This document shows positions 23,341 through 35,345 of a stretch of 64,000 nucleotides of DNA, in pieces. This DNA is from Hypoxylon rubiginosum (lineage: Eukaryota > Ascomycota > Sordariomycetes > Xylariales > Hypoxylaceae): NCBI GenBank assembly GCA_902806565.1, contig CADCXA010000055.1, positions 992,001 through 1,056,000 on the forward strand, read 5' to 3'. The first letter of the stretch is position 1. Each line of letters begins with the position of its first letter. A program made the position numbers and the translations under genes. The notes under the pieces were generated by a model. The model was not told the DNA's origin and ran no database searches. It worked only from the letters and a program-made list of their open reading frames with translations.

Positions 23341-23737
23341 ATGTACCTAGGGCTACTGAGCTAGTGAAGGGCTAGCACAATAGTAAAGGACCTTCTAGCG
23401 TTTCTAGCGAGGTCCATCCCAGTACGACAGGTTTCACTATTCGAATACCCCGGAGATTTTATGAGGAACAAATCATAAAATCCCCGACACTCCGACTTGC
23501 ATTCAAGTCACGAGCTGCAAGCAAGCCAAGCTTCTATGTAACAACATTGAAGCTGAAAGGGACTCTCTAGCCTTTCTAGACTTTTCAGACATTCTAGAGA
23601 GATTCCACCGCCCTTCCTCCCACCGCGCGCAGGCTTTCGCACAGATTTGGATAAACTTGGACAGAAATAGAAATAGAACAGAAATCTCCAACGTCCATCC
23701 TTCGATTTGCCGATTCTAGACGAAGTTGTACGCACGG

Positions 23738-23801
23738 ATGCTGATGCTGGTGCTAATGCTGATGCTGGTGCTGGTGCTAATGCTGGTGCTGGTGCTGGTG
23801 C
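23738..23801. repeat. Hexamer array GCTGGT/GCTAAT/GCTGAT
   Basis: About ten 6-bp units of the form GCTRRT. The minus strand would encode an Ala-Pro-rich stretch, but the surrounding frame shows no other protein-like features. Confidence 0.85.
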
Positions 23802-23860
23802 TGTTTGGATGGGCAGCCCTGCCAACTCCAACCCCACCATCCGAACTTGTTGTATTATGT

Positions 23861-23891
23861 AGCCAGGCAGCCAGGCAGCCAGGCAGCCAGG
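23861..23891. repeat. 8-bp tandem repeat (AGCCAGGC)
   Basis: Nearly four consecutive copies of AGCCAGGC, outside any gene. Confidence 0.9.
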
Positions 23892-26800
23892 ATATTCCTA
23901 GGGTTAGGGGGGGTAAAAGTTGATTATCTAAAGGTATTGGCCAGCGTCGTCACCAATCGGTTGGCTTCCCTCACCGTTCGCTCCCCCGTTCGACTCCCGG
24001 GTCACGGCTCCCAACCCCGTTCACTAGTCGGGGGTCGGGGCTCGGGGCGGTCAGCTGTTTGGAAGTCCTCCTCTTCGACCTTGTCGAGTCTTATACCAAT
24101 ACACCCGTATCCCCATATCCCCATATCGGCTACGTCTCTCAACCTCAACAAATACTATAGTACCGACGGATGCGCAACGCCAAGACGCTTCTCATACGGA
24201 AGAGAGCAAACGGTCGTAATTGATGCGAGATCGCATCCGACTTCTGCTGCTTCGGCATCCAATCATTTCCTAATAAGCCGAGATCGTGATCGTATACCTC
24301 TTGCATTACGAGATTCGAAGTTGTTGTTGTGCATGTGCAGGAGGTCATCACTCTATCCAATCTCGGTCGCCTCTGGTTGGCCACGAGGAGATGCAGATGG
24401 CCTAAAGCGGAAGTCCCCCAATTTACCATGACACGAAACTACCGGTCTCTTACAGCGAGCCCTAGCGGACTGACTCGCGCACGATGTGCTGTGCTTGAAA
24501 ACGAATCTAGAATAACGGCCGCGTTCGTATTGATCATCCTAGAACCAAGTTCATATACTATAGCTTGGGGGGGCCGCTCACCGGTTGACTCGAATACAAC
24601 ATCAAAATAAAATCACCTTATTCCAGTCTCCGCCGCCGTAACCGATTGTGGAAGAGGCAGACAGAACGACGGCCCGGTGGAATGATGGATGATGAGTACG
24701 ATCGTTTCCCAATATCAAACCAACGCTAGCATTGGCCCTTAGCAAACATCGCATCCATGGTTTGCGTGCTGCGAACCCTATAATACATACCTGGTATGCT
24801 CTAGCTGGGCGCTTCGATCCTGCCACCCTCGATCGTGATAAGGCAAACATCGAAAGATAATAATACTACATGCATACGCAATGCTGTCGACACCATGGTC
24901 CGTCGAAATGTCCACCGGTCTAGACCAACAAGCGGCTGGTCATCTCATTGGTTATCCAAGATATCGACGTTTATGCTCGAGAACATTTTCGTTGTCGCGA
25001 TATTAGGAAGGAAAGCCGTCGTGAAGAGCAGCTGATGATGGGTCGGTTCCTCAATATGGGCGATGAGGTCAGTGCTGGGACGAGGTTATGTGGAGGACGT
25101 TTCCCCCCCCCGACATGATCTTCAGATCCAAGACGAACGCTTCTGCCCACAGGCTAATAAGTGCTCTCGTTATGGAGCTGCGCCCCTATGCAGGTAAGCA
25201 GAGCGGAACCAGACGAGGGCTCACCAGGGTTCGTTTTCCCTACGACGTAGTGCCGCGAGGTGTGAGCTTGTCCCGTCCCGCCCAGCCTTGCCAACCTTGG
25301 CCAAGAGCGTCCAGAATCCAAGAGACGTTTCAGTACCTGCTCGACGGTCGCTTGCAAATTGCAACGCACGACTTACCGCTTCTTTTCCCAGGACTACCTA
25401 GGTACGCTACCCACGATGGCTCTGCTCTGCTGGTATTAGAGTGCCTGTCAGACCTTAACCCCTTCCACTTCCACCCCTTGACTTTCTTATTTCATTCTCG
25501 TCTTCTTATCGAAACCGACCAGCGAGCTTCCCCTGCTAGTCCCCCACCATAGGCGTCTCTCTCTTGCCTTCCATAGTCCCATCATCGCTGTCGCCCCCAC
25601 ATTGAATGATCCCACGTCACACGGCCTAGTCGCAAACGTCTGGGGAACAGCCAACCGGTAGATGTGCCGGAGCACGCGGTACTCTTGACGTTGCTCTATA
25701 TGTGCAAGGCAGACCCTGTCCAGACATGTCCGGCTGTCTGATATGAAGAGCGTCCCCACGAACGGAATGGGATGAACTAGAAACTTACTGATTCGTACTA
25801 TCACTATATTCCACGTTGTTGACAGGCGAAGTTCGCGGTGTTGAACCCCACTTTGCTCGATACAACTATCTCACGATGCCTGTCCTGCTTGTCATGCAGC
25901 GTGCGTTTTCCGGGCAGGAGGTGCTCATGGGGCTCTGGACTTTAAACGGGAACCCCAAGTCAGGACCCGAGGTTCCATCGGGACAGGGTCTGGTTCTACC
26001 CAAACGCGAAGTCTGGTTCGGTAAAATTAGACAACCGGAACGTTGATGATGGACACAGGCAATGCATTTTTCCCCCTGAGCCCTGGACGGCCAGCTACTC
26101 CGAAGCTGAGCGGGCGATTTCATTGGACAGGTATCAGCCTCGTTTGAAGAGGCTTCGACTACGACATAACTGACGTTACTGAGCAGCACGCCAACCGGAA
26201 GATTCAGAATCAGCCTCAATTTAAGGTGACGCGGCAACAAACGGCGTGCCGAACGGCGTCGACGGTAACAGCTCCTCCCCTGGTCCGTAACCTCTCTCCC
26301 CCATCATAAGTACCAGCCTGGTTTAGCGATCTCGCAGCCCATTTATCATCATTTTCTGGATTGTTCGGGACCCTCGTGGATCTATTCCGTCGTCCCTTAA
26401 CCCTCCCTGCCTCCCCTGCCTCTGGTCCCTTTAAATTGGCGGGGCAGGCATCTGTTCACGATAGCCAGATTTCGTGCGACATGCCATAATATGATCTATC
26501 ACATTTTGTGACACTCCCTTTTTTTTCTCCCCTTCCCACATTCCTACTCCTACCTAAAGCCGTTCCCAAAGCCGGACCCTCGGTTAACTACCATGATGGT
26601 ATTAGATCCCGTATCTGCCTATCTACCCTGCTACCATGTACTATCTGGTATCTGGCTCCTGGGGTCATCTCTCTCTCTCTTTTTTTTTTTTTTACTGGGT
26701 TACAGACGACTAGCCTAATTGGCATAGATCGAAGGCACCTCGGAGAAGCTGACCGACGCTATTCTCCGTCACTAACGCCTTTTTCCTACAGAATGGTACC

Positions 26801-28474
26801 TACCAATACGGCGCGCCTATCATACCCAAACATGCGAGCGTTGGATGTTGCGTGCGCATGCCCGTGAGACGCTAACTACGACGCAACGCAAAAAAAATCT
26901 GGTTCATCACGGTTACGCATCCCGACCACCAGATCAAGTATCTGTCGGTCATCTATATGCGATCAAGAAGGGGTCATCATCCTCCCCTTTTGTTTTTTCT
27001 CTCTCTGCCTTCGCATCTGATAACCCAAAGTTTTCCGACTCAACCGAATGAAATTTTTCTTCTCTCATTTTAAAGGGGAGGAGGTTGAGGCACGGCCGAC
27101 GTCCGTTGCAACCTCGCTTCAGCGTTTGCCGGGATTGTCTACCATTATTACCTTCTCACACAATACCCTCTCTTTTCAGCTTGTCTTCTGTCACTTTCCT
27201 CCTTCAAATCTTTTGGGACCTAACTAACCTAGGAATGAACCCCCCCTGGTGACGTTCAATGATGCATTGATGATGGATGATGCAAGGGACGGACGAGCTC
27301 GCTCGCCTCCCCGAGAGTGAGAAGGGGACAAGAAATAAAAAAGGGGGTAGAATAACGAGCGGTTGCAGTGATACAAAATATGATAATTTCCAACCACCCC
27401 CTTCCCGTGTCCCATCCCCTTTCTAATTTTGCGCGGCGGTGAAGAGAAAAAGAAAGGATAGGATAGGAGATGGAAAGGGGGGGGGAGGAGACGAGATAAA
27501 AAAAAAAGAATTAAAATGATAATAACGAAAGGTCGGAAACCGAAATTCTTTTTGAGCATCATCGTGATAAGTGATGTGTCAACAAAAAAAAACCGTCCCC
27601 CCGTCCCAAAGAGGGTTAAAGGGTTAGAGACGGGACAAACGCCGCCAGAAAAAACTAAGGAACCATCTCGCATCGGCGATCCGGCATCGGTTATGTGCGT
27701 TGCAAATCTAAGGGTTGGGGTGTAAGATTTTTGAAGCTAAGTAATTCTAGTCCATTCATACATATAATATGCGTCCCATTACATATTTTCCATTTTTACT
27801 ACACTACATGTTATAATATCCCCCGACGCGGCATACATAACGCCTATCCACGTGGGTTTGGTTCGCTGCCGCCTCTCTTCCCTCCATCTTCCCACCCACC
27901 CCCCTACCCCTAATCTAATGCCGTGTCTAGTATGTACCTATATGTGTACCTACCTAGAACGTATCCATGTGTTTGTGTGTGTGTAGTAGTAGTAGCAGTA
28001 TATACAAAAGCATACACACCATCTTTTATTCGTTGGTAACTGTACATACATAAGACTGAGCGCCAGCCATGCAGGAGAAAAGCCCAGCCCGTTCCGCATT
28101 GCTTCGACGCACGTCATTGACGCTTATCTCATAACCCATTTCCTTTCTTGACCTCTCGCTGTTTAATGCATGTAAGGTGTGTGTGTACGCTCGTGTGTGA
28201 GTGTGTGTGAATGTGTCTTACTCCTTTTACAATCCCTGAACCTCGTCGCCATGAGATAGGCTCACCGCCTGCTTGGCGTCCGGGAGAAAACGAAACCATA
28301 CTATCGGCTCGTTCTCTCTCTGGCCCTCTCTATCTCTCTCTCAGTACCTTCATATACGACTATTAATCCACCGGCTCCTTATCCGGATTCCGTGCCGCTT
28401 CATGCAGGCCGTCATCTTTTTTTCCCCCCTTTCCTGTCTTTTCCTGTCCTTTCCTGTACATCTCTCGTCTAGCG

Positions 28475-31400
28475 TCATGGGTTTTCTGATGTGTGCTCGA
28501 CAGAACCTTCCTTGGAAATCTCTGATGATCCAGGTGCCACTATTCCCGGCGCATCTGCGGCCGGAGGCAGAGCAGCCGTAATGACGGTTGCAACGGGGGG
28601 TGGAAGAGGCTGCTCGTCAATGATACTTGTCGCTGCCGCCTCAGTGTCGTCACCGCGATCGGCTCTCTTTGATGGCCCGGCGGCTTTCATCATGAGCCCA
28701 TCGGCATCGTCATTAGCGTTGTCCTTGTCTAGACAGTCCCCCTCGGAATTTTGGCGCTCCTTCTCCTGGAACGTGAAGGCGTCGGAGAGGTTTACTGCGA
28801 GGAAGGTCTTGGGTAGTTTGACCCTATTGGTTATGAACAAGTCAGTGACCACATTCACGATATAGTAACGGCGATTTCTCTATTTCCGTTATGACGTCGG
28901 CGCCCCGTGCCGGGAACTTACTGGTGGAACTTGGCTCTGAGCGTCTCGATGACCTTCTTCCAGTCTCCGTGAGGCGTCAGGCTTCTCCGGGGTGCACACC
29001 CTATGCAGTGCTTGCTGTCCAGTTGGATGTCTAGCGGGTCGAAAATATGACAACCAGGACTGATCGTGATGCGGATGCTGTAATTGAACGTAGGCTGATC
29101 GGCGAGGGCGGCATCCGCCGTCACCTTGGTTTCGGACTCGTATAGCTCGAAGCAGATCTGCGAGAGATAATCAAGTTCAGGGATCGTCCTGCGGTTAATC
29201 TTCGTCTCGATGCCACCCTCGAGGATGCAGTTTAGCAACGTGTATATATGTGATTCCTTCGTGAAGTAGAAGAATGATTTGGCATCATCCGAGGCCTGCA
29301 TCTCTTCGAGATCCTGGACGATCTCCTTCAGCAACGGTAGAGACGTCAGGAGCCCGATCTCGAGCTGCGGTATCACGTCAATATCCCCGTCTTTCTCGGA
29401 CGCCCGTAAGGGGGGGAAACTCACCTTTTCGCTGTCCGAAATACCATATTCCTGTGGGCAGATGAAATCGAATAGCACCTTAGCTAGCTGGTAAAGCTCT
29501 CGGAGAGGTTCAAAGCACTCGTCTGTCTTTGCCTTGGTCCGGTTATTGCCTTTGGGTAAGTGGAAATATTCGGCAGGCCTATCGACCTCTTGGGGGTGCT
29601 TCATCCATGATCTCCTCCGGAAAATGCGCTTCACTGACTTCTCTGGCCTCTCCGTCTTCTCCGGCCGCTCCGTCTTGTCAGATTTCTCCGCAGTTGTTGA
29701 GCCTAGAACTTGGCTTTTATCCGATTTGTCATCGGTTGTTTTGCCGCCGTCTTCGGACTCCTTGGGTGACGTTTTACCGTCACGGCTTATCGTTATGCCG
29801 AACTCCTCCTCTAACATATGCTTTGGTGGCGTGAACACCCACTCGAGGAACTGGCGGTTATGCAGGGCGTCAAACTTCATAGTATCGTACAGTTCCGAAA
29901 TCTTACTAGGATCGACTTTCTCGTGGTCGCAGAACTCCGCGAAGAGCTTCTCCCACCGTTCGCGAAACAATTCTGCATCCTCGCCGCAACACCAGCGGGC
30001 CTGGATGCTGTTGATTACACTTGCTGGAGACTGTGATGAAGCGATAGATGCGCTAGACCCGTCGCCATGAATCTTCTCTTGACTTGGTGAGTTGATCGCG
30101 TTGAGGGAAGTCACCGCACCGCTCTGGAGCTTGTTGTAATTGTGCTGCATTACACGACGATGGAATTTCATCAGCTGTACGACACGTGTTTGTACCTCAG
30201 CAGGTTCGGGCATGCCCTCGGGCCAGGCAAACTGAGATGGTCGTTCGTTCCCCTTACGCAACAACCCTTTCAGCCTCTTCTTCACCTTGTCCATCTCGTC
30301 TTTGGCCGCGTTGGAGTCGTCGAGTAGATCTTTTCGGATGGTAATGAAGTCTTCTGGTAGGTCATTCTTCTCGAGGAACGAGGCTGCCCAGATCTGCGCA
30401 CTAGCCGTGACTCGACGCTCGGAGCTGCTGTAAACATGAACCTCGTCTAAGATACCACGATTTAGCAAGAGATAATCATTCCGCATATTCTGTGCCAACT
30501 CCTGAGCTTGGTAACGGGCCGAGTGTGTCGGTTCTCCTCCCCACTTGACGATAAGCTGTAACTTATCTAGAACGAAACTGTTGTCTGCTGCAGTGAATTT
30601 TGACATAGTTACCCCTGACATGGAGTCTTGGCGTCGCGGTGGAAGTCTAGTCAGATTTTCAGCATCGGACACGACTGCTTCCGCTGTGTCAAGGCCGTTC
30701 CGACCGTCGTCGGCATTTGGCTGCTGTTCCTTTGATGAGGCCTGGCCCTTTTCAATATCGTCTTGCTTTTCTCCCATAAATGAGGTGGCTGTGACGTCGG
30801 ACTCCAATTTTACCCCTTCGGTGACTTTGGGAGTTGATTCGTCTCCCATTTCTGCCGTTTTCTTCTTACGGAACATCGGCTTGATTTGCACTTTTGTTCC
30901 CGCCCAACCTCCTTTCTTCACTAAGACATTGCGAAGAGACTTGAGCTTATTTCGGTCTTCTTCGCCGGCTTTCAAGGCTAGGTCGACAGCATCGAGAACT
31001 CTGGCTAAGGCTGGCTCCCCAATAAGGAGTACTTCCTCCTGATGACCTTTTAGGAGGTCAATGAATGGCTGCGTGTGAAAGGTGAACTTGTACTTCTGCT
31101 TTGGAGTACGATCGGCGTGCCGAATGACAGACACCATGCCCTTCAGCTTCCAAGAATGTTTAGGTGGAGGAGGCGGCGGGGTTGCTTGTTCTAGCTGGTG
31201 TTCAGCCTTCTCTATTGACATTAATGGAGTCGTAGGGATGGTCGACGGGGCTGTAGTAGGTACGCTATTCGCAGCAGAGCCGTTAGCGAGGTTGGCTACA
31301 GGATTTATAATACCGTTTTGCAGCCTCGTTGCAACGCCTGCCATCCCCGAATCAGATTTGGGCGGCGATGCATTCGCTACGTTCTGCTCATCTTTAGCTT

Positions 31401-33572
31401 CCTTGCTCTCCTCGAGTGAAAACGAGCCTGTGGTCGCCGCAAGCTTCGTCTGACTTGCATGTCTCGTACTAGCCTGCGACTCTCTCTCTTTGGCGTTTAA
31501 TAAAGCTCTGGCTAGCGGATCGCCAATGTCAGATATAGTGGGCGATGGCATGGGTGGAGTTGGGCCCCCTCGGCGAATCTTCTCCTTGACGAAAATATCC
31601 TTCAAAATACTAGCACAGTGGTCGTAGTAGGTCTCATTGTCTTTGACGAAACTCCAGCCGTTCACATCGATGACGTAACTCTTGCCTCCGGCTCGAAGCA
31701 AATCAAAACCGCAGACACGCTGGCCAAACGTATTGGCGATCTTGCTTGCGATCTCCTTCTCTTCCGGACCTAACGCGGTAACATAGCGGATTTCTTTGCC
31801 ATGGGTGTTACGCCGGACAATGCCGTCTACCACGGGCGATTTCCTCGTCTCGGCATGACAATAGTGCGGCCCGACGGTATATGCTTTTACATCTTCAGCA
31901 TTGTCCACTTGCATGAACTTCTCGTAGATGAAGCTGCCTTCCAGTTCGGTGATAGCACGGGGAACAGTAAGATCCTTAATGAACTCGGAGCTCTTGTTGC
32001 CAATTTTCCTGAAGAGCTTCCGGGCACCTCCGCCAGCCGATTTTGGGAAATAGATGATGATGTTGTGGTCTTCCCCACTCGTCGGCTTCTCAACAAATGG
32101 TTTCTTCAATAAACTGCCGTCCACGCTGAGGATATCCCCGTCGTCAAGCAGTTCAACCTTGCGAGGAACACGATAATTCTCCAGCCCACTAGGCTCGAGG
32201 GTAATGCTCGTAACTTCCTTTATGTGCTTCACGACATCCGGGGTTAATATACTCGGCCCTCCGTCGCGATTTACTTCTATTCGTTTCGGAGTCGGTACAT
32301 TTATCTTGTCGAGTATTCGCAGGCAGAGTCGCCTGTCCCAAAGTACCTTTTGCATGGGTACATCGTTGACACAGAACGGTTTTCGGGCTTTGACGTATGC
32401 GATGGCCTTCTCTAACGGAAACCCATCCGAGTAGAATGATATTAAATAATCACATATCGGCCAGTTCTCGACTTCTGCTTAGATATTAGCAATCTATGTC
32501 AACAAATACCATACTTGGCGACGTGCTTACCTTCATCTAGAATTGTCTTGTCCCCGAACACGACCACGTCAAATTCGCGATTTGCAATTAATCTGTTCAG
32601 GATATTTCTACTCGGCTTGCTTCTGGCCTTGGAGTCCAGTGCACAAACACCGATGATACCCCACGGCGCTGGTTTGACCTCTTCTTTCTCCCTAGTGTGA
32701 GGTCCACGGTCACTACTAGGACTGTGACTGCTGGCCGCAGTACTACCACTCAACCGGCGCTTAGCCCTACTGCGAGACCTATTCACTTGGGGTCGAGAGG
32801 CCGGGTTAGATGTGGGTGCTGGGTTTCGCTTCACGAGATCCAGAGGATTGGTATGAGTACCATCCCGTGGAGTCAACTGAGGACCGCCGACGGGATTCTG
32901 GTTGTTCGTGTTCGAGGATGTGGTGACTGTTACGTTAGAGACACCGGACTCGGACTGGCTTGGGGATAGACCGAGACCCTTGCTAGAAGCCATGATGGTA
33001 GAGGCAGAGCGTTGAGCACTACCACTATCGGAGCCGTTGGTAGAAGGGGCGGAGCTCGTAACACCGCGAGATGATGCGAGAGAGAAGACGGAGGAGACAG
33101 AGACGCGTTTCCCGGTCTCTTGTTCGGGTGAAGAGGACGCAGGAGGGTTCACAGCGGGTTCAGGTAGTTGATAGGAAGAACTCGCATCTGGAAGAGTTTG
33201 GCCCGGTATTAGCTTCGGAGTGCTATCGGTATCATCGACGGCTACGTCGTCAATAGCAGTAGTAGTGGCGCGGGCAAAGATTTCATTCCATACATCGGAG
33301 CCAGATGACTCGCGTCGATACGGGGATGGAGGAAGATGAAGCGGCTTTAGTGGTTTTGCCGAAGACGGCATAGACAAGCTTGCAGGCTCGACTGACACAT
33401 CAGTAGTGCCCACAGGTTCCGCATGTCGACCTTTCCCACCTGCTATGGAGTTGGCGATGCTACTAGACGGAGAGCGAGTGCGGGACTGAGATAGAGACCA
33501 AGAAGAGGTCGAGAGTCTTTTGCCGGAGCTGGTGCGACCCGAGTTGGCATTGGTAGAAGTGGTCGTCTCCAT
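28475..33572 (-). CDS. vip1: Inositol hexakisphosphate/PP-InsP5 kinase-phosphatase Vip1/Asp1 (PPIP5K)
   Basis: Three exons on the minus strand, 33572-32531, 32474-28922 and 28823-28475, encode 1647 residues. Vip1 phosphorylates inositol hexakisphosphate at position 1 to make pyrophosphate messengers, and a second domain removes that phosphate. Residues 1-300 are Ser/Thr-rich and disordered. The RimK/ATP-grasp kinase follows, with [49 protein letters not shown] and [12 protein letters not shown] (near 616-623). After a disordered linker comes a histidine-acid-phosphatase domain with [15 protein letters not shown] (near 797-811) and ESHIYTLLN. Exon joins are supported by ILDE-EVENWP and [13 protein letters not shown] continuity. 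The ATG at 33572 was preferred because the frame extends upstream only through a TTG. The N-terminal extension and the large linkers make it longer than yeast Vip1 (about 1150). Confidence 0.93.
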
Positions 33573-34363
33573 CGTTACTAATAAGACTGCCCTAAACTTT
33601 AACAATTCTGTATAGTGATGTTTAAGGCAAGTATGTCGTCATTTGATAAGCCTTAAAAGATGGTATCAGCACGGGCTGCATTAAACCTTTCCCACCTTTC
33701 AGTTGTAGGTATGTCTGTCCGTTAAGGCTTTGCTTGCTATATCGCTTTGCAGCTCTTGTGTTTAGGCTCTGGTCAGGAAGTAGACTCCTGTCGAGGTATA
33801 GGTGCTCACTGTATTCCGTAGACAACTGACAAGACGAGTTCACAGACTTTGAAGTGGCAAATATACTCGATTTCCCACCTTACCTAGTATCGTGCTTAGT
33901 TAAGGTGGCGTAATAGACCCGTTCCCTTCGCGATCGAGAAGATAATTAAATATTTCCTACTTCGCTATAGAAAGGACTTGTTCGTGTCCAGAAGAACTTG
34001 TGCGCATTAATTCCAGTTCCACGTTCCGTCGAAAGAAATATCGACTCGGTGCCCCGATTTTTTCTTTTTTAGTCCACCCGTAAATAGTTGGAAGTGGGTC
34101 GCGGGTACGGTAAAGTTACCCGGAATCTTAAAATCATTGGGATTAACTAGGATTAACTAGGGATGCATCATCATGACCTTCATTGGCAGTTTGAAAAAAA
34201 AAATATCTCGACGGCTTGCATCTGCGGTCCGTGGTTGGAATACTACGTGGCGAACAAACGGACCAGTAAAGGATCTAGGCCGCTGGGCGGAATATCAGCA
34301 TCTCACTAAGAAGGCCCTTTCTTTAGCTTGAAGGGAAGAAAAGGCGATATTAGAGTGACTCAA

Positions 34364-34390
34364 GACTGTATGACTGTATGACTGTATGAC
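34364..34390. repeat. 9-bp tandem triplication
   Basis: Three copies of GACTGTATG run head to tail and abut the candidate minus-strand exon. Confidence 0.9.
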
Positions 34391-34533
34391 TAGACTAGGA
34401 CACCACCAATGGAATCGTCTAGAAGATAATCTCTTTCTCGCTCGTAGCCAAATGTCGACAGAAAGATATCGATGGCATTTGTTAAGCGTACAAAGTCTGA
34501 AGGACGTCTCATGATGGTCTCCTTGAGCACATG
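34390..34533 (-). CDS. Candidate terminal exon of an unidentified gene
   Basis: On the minus strand, a TAG acceptor just after GTCATGGCAT is followed by 47 sense codons and a TAG stop at 34392-34390. The translation begins HVLKETIMRRPSDFVR and includes LTNAIDIFLSTFGYE and RDYLLDDSIGGVLV. It has well-mixed amino acids, amphipathic periodicity and C/G-ending codons, unlike the other frames here. An internal ATG (residue 8) could also start a 40-residue peptide. I could not find convincing upstream exons. A 184-residue frame overlaps it in another phase but looks less protein-like. I do not recognise the family. It could be the 3' end of a small conserved gene, a relic, or chance. Confidence 0.3.
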   Translation of the reverse strand, partial: HVLKETIMRRPSDFVRLTNAIDIFLSTFGYERERDYLLDDSIGGVLV

Positions 34534-35345
34534 CTAATGCCATGACGTTCACAGCATATGTCCCCAAGGCCCCTAAAAGTTCAGGGGTAATGGACGAATA
34601 GGACCAAGTAATTGGGATTGTTGTGGCGCTTGGTGGGGTTGTATTCAAGGGCTGTTTTCGGCACTGAGGCGGTGACAGCAGCATTGGCAGATTGACAGCG
34701 TGAGCATTGCTGCAACTGTACCAATTACGTAGTACTAGAGACATCCATTTTGCTTTTTCCATATGCGAAAACATCGACCTTTTTTCAATGCTCCATAACG
34801 GAGTGAACACTTTACAAAATGCCGATCCTATCCATTTCGATTCCATCAAGTGGGGTTAGACTGCAGAGGTCGAGGCCTACCGATAACGATAACAACGATA
34901 AGGAGCGATATACTTAAGTCTAGTGGTTAGTATCCAGTACTTTGCATAGATGAATTGCCCACAGCATAGTATCAAAGTGATTACGAGTGAAGGAACTTAT
35001 ACAAATATAACATGTCAGAATAAATGAAACCAATAACAGTTAATTATTATAAAGACCGAGTATAATAATGAGCAATCGGCTTTGCTCTCCATATCTGTTG
35101 AGAAGTAGCGAAATAGGCGTTGATATATACATAGGTACGTCCTATTCTCGCACTGCACTAAAATTGGCGGGGCTAATGTACAAGGTACATGTCTCCAAAA
35201 TATCTGCTTCTGGCCCAAGAAAAAAAATTCATCCACACGCAGCTCAAGCAGAGCTTCGCGTATTCTCGAATGCGACGACAAATACAGCCCAAGTGTATAA
35301 TCGACCAAGGAATTTAGGGCATATTTCGACAACGACCTCTTCACG

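Larger units (their letters stand above)
22831..28474. other. Gene-poor region, right part: simple repeats, no gene supported
   Basis: I see no credible coding exon. Notable are a CTG run (23303-23340), a GCTGGT/GCTAAT/GCTGAT hexamer array (23738-23801), four copies of AGCCAGGC (23861-23891), and purine- and pyrimidine-biased tracts at 26520-26700 and 27340-27600. GT-rich tracts lie at 27972-27995 and 28178-28215. The last few hundred bases before 28475 are probably 3'UTR of Vip1. Confidence 0.5.
33573..35345. other. Intergenic region between divergent Vip1 and Utp21 genes
   Basis: About 1.8 kb. The two ends presumably hold the leaders and promoters of Vip1 (minus) and Utp21 (plus). A coding-like terminal exon candidate lies at 34390-34533 on the minus strand and is listed separately. 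The GACTGTATG unit occurs three times at 34364-34390. Confidence 0.5.

Noticed and set aside
25088..25552. 154-codon open frame on the plus strand
   Set aside because: No recognisable motif and composition typical of random translation. No supporting splice or promoter signals.
26660..26700. Long pyrimidine/T tract considered as an intron acceptor region
   Set aside because: An ACAG follows the T run at 26703-26706, but no coding-like exon follows in any frame.
27224..27673. 149-codon open frame on the minus strand
   Set aside because: It is dominated by Phe/Leu/Pro runs from poly-pyrimidine tracts, with no start context or homologous motif.
34295..34849. 184-codon open frame on the minus strand overlapping the candidate exon
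   Set aside because: Another frame in the last 144 bp looks more protein-like, and this one lacks recognisable motifs. It was kept only as the separate short exon candidate.
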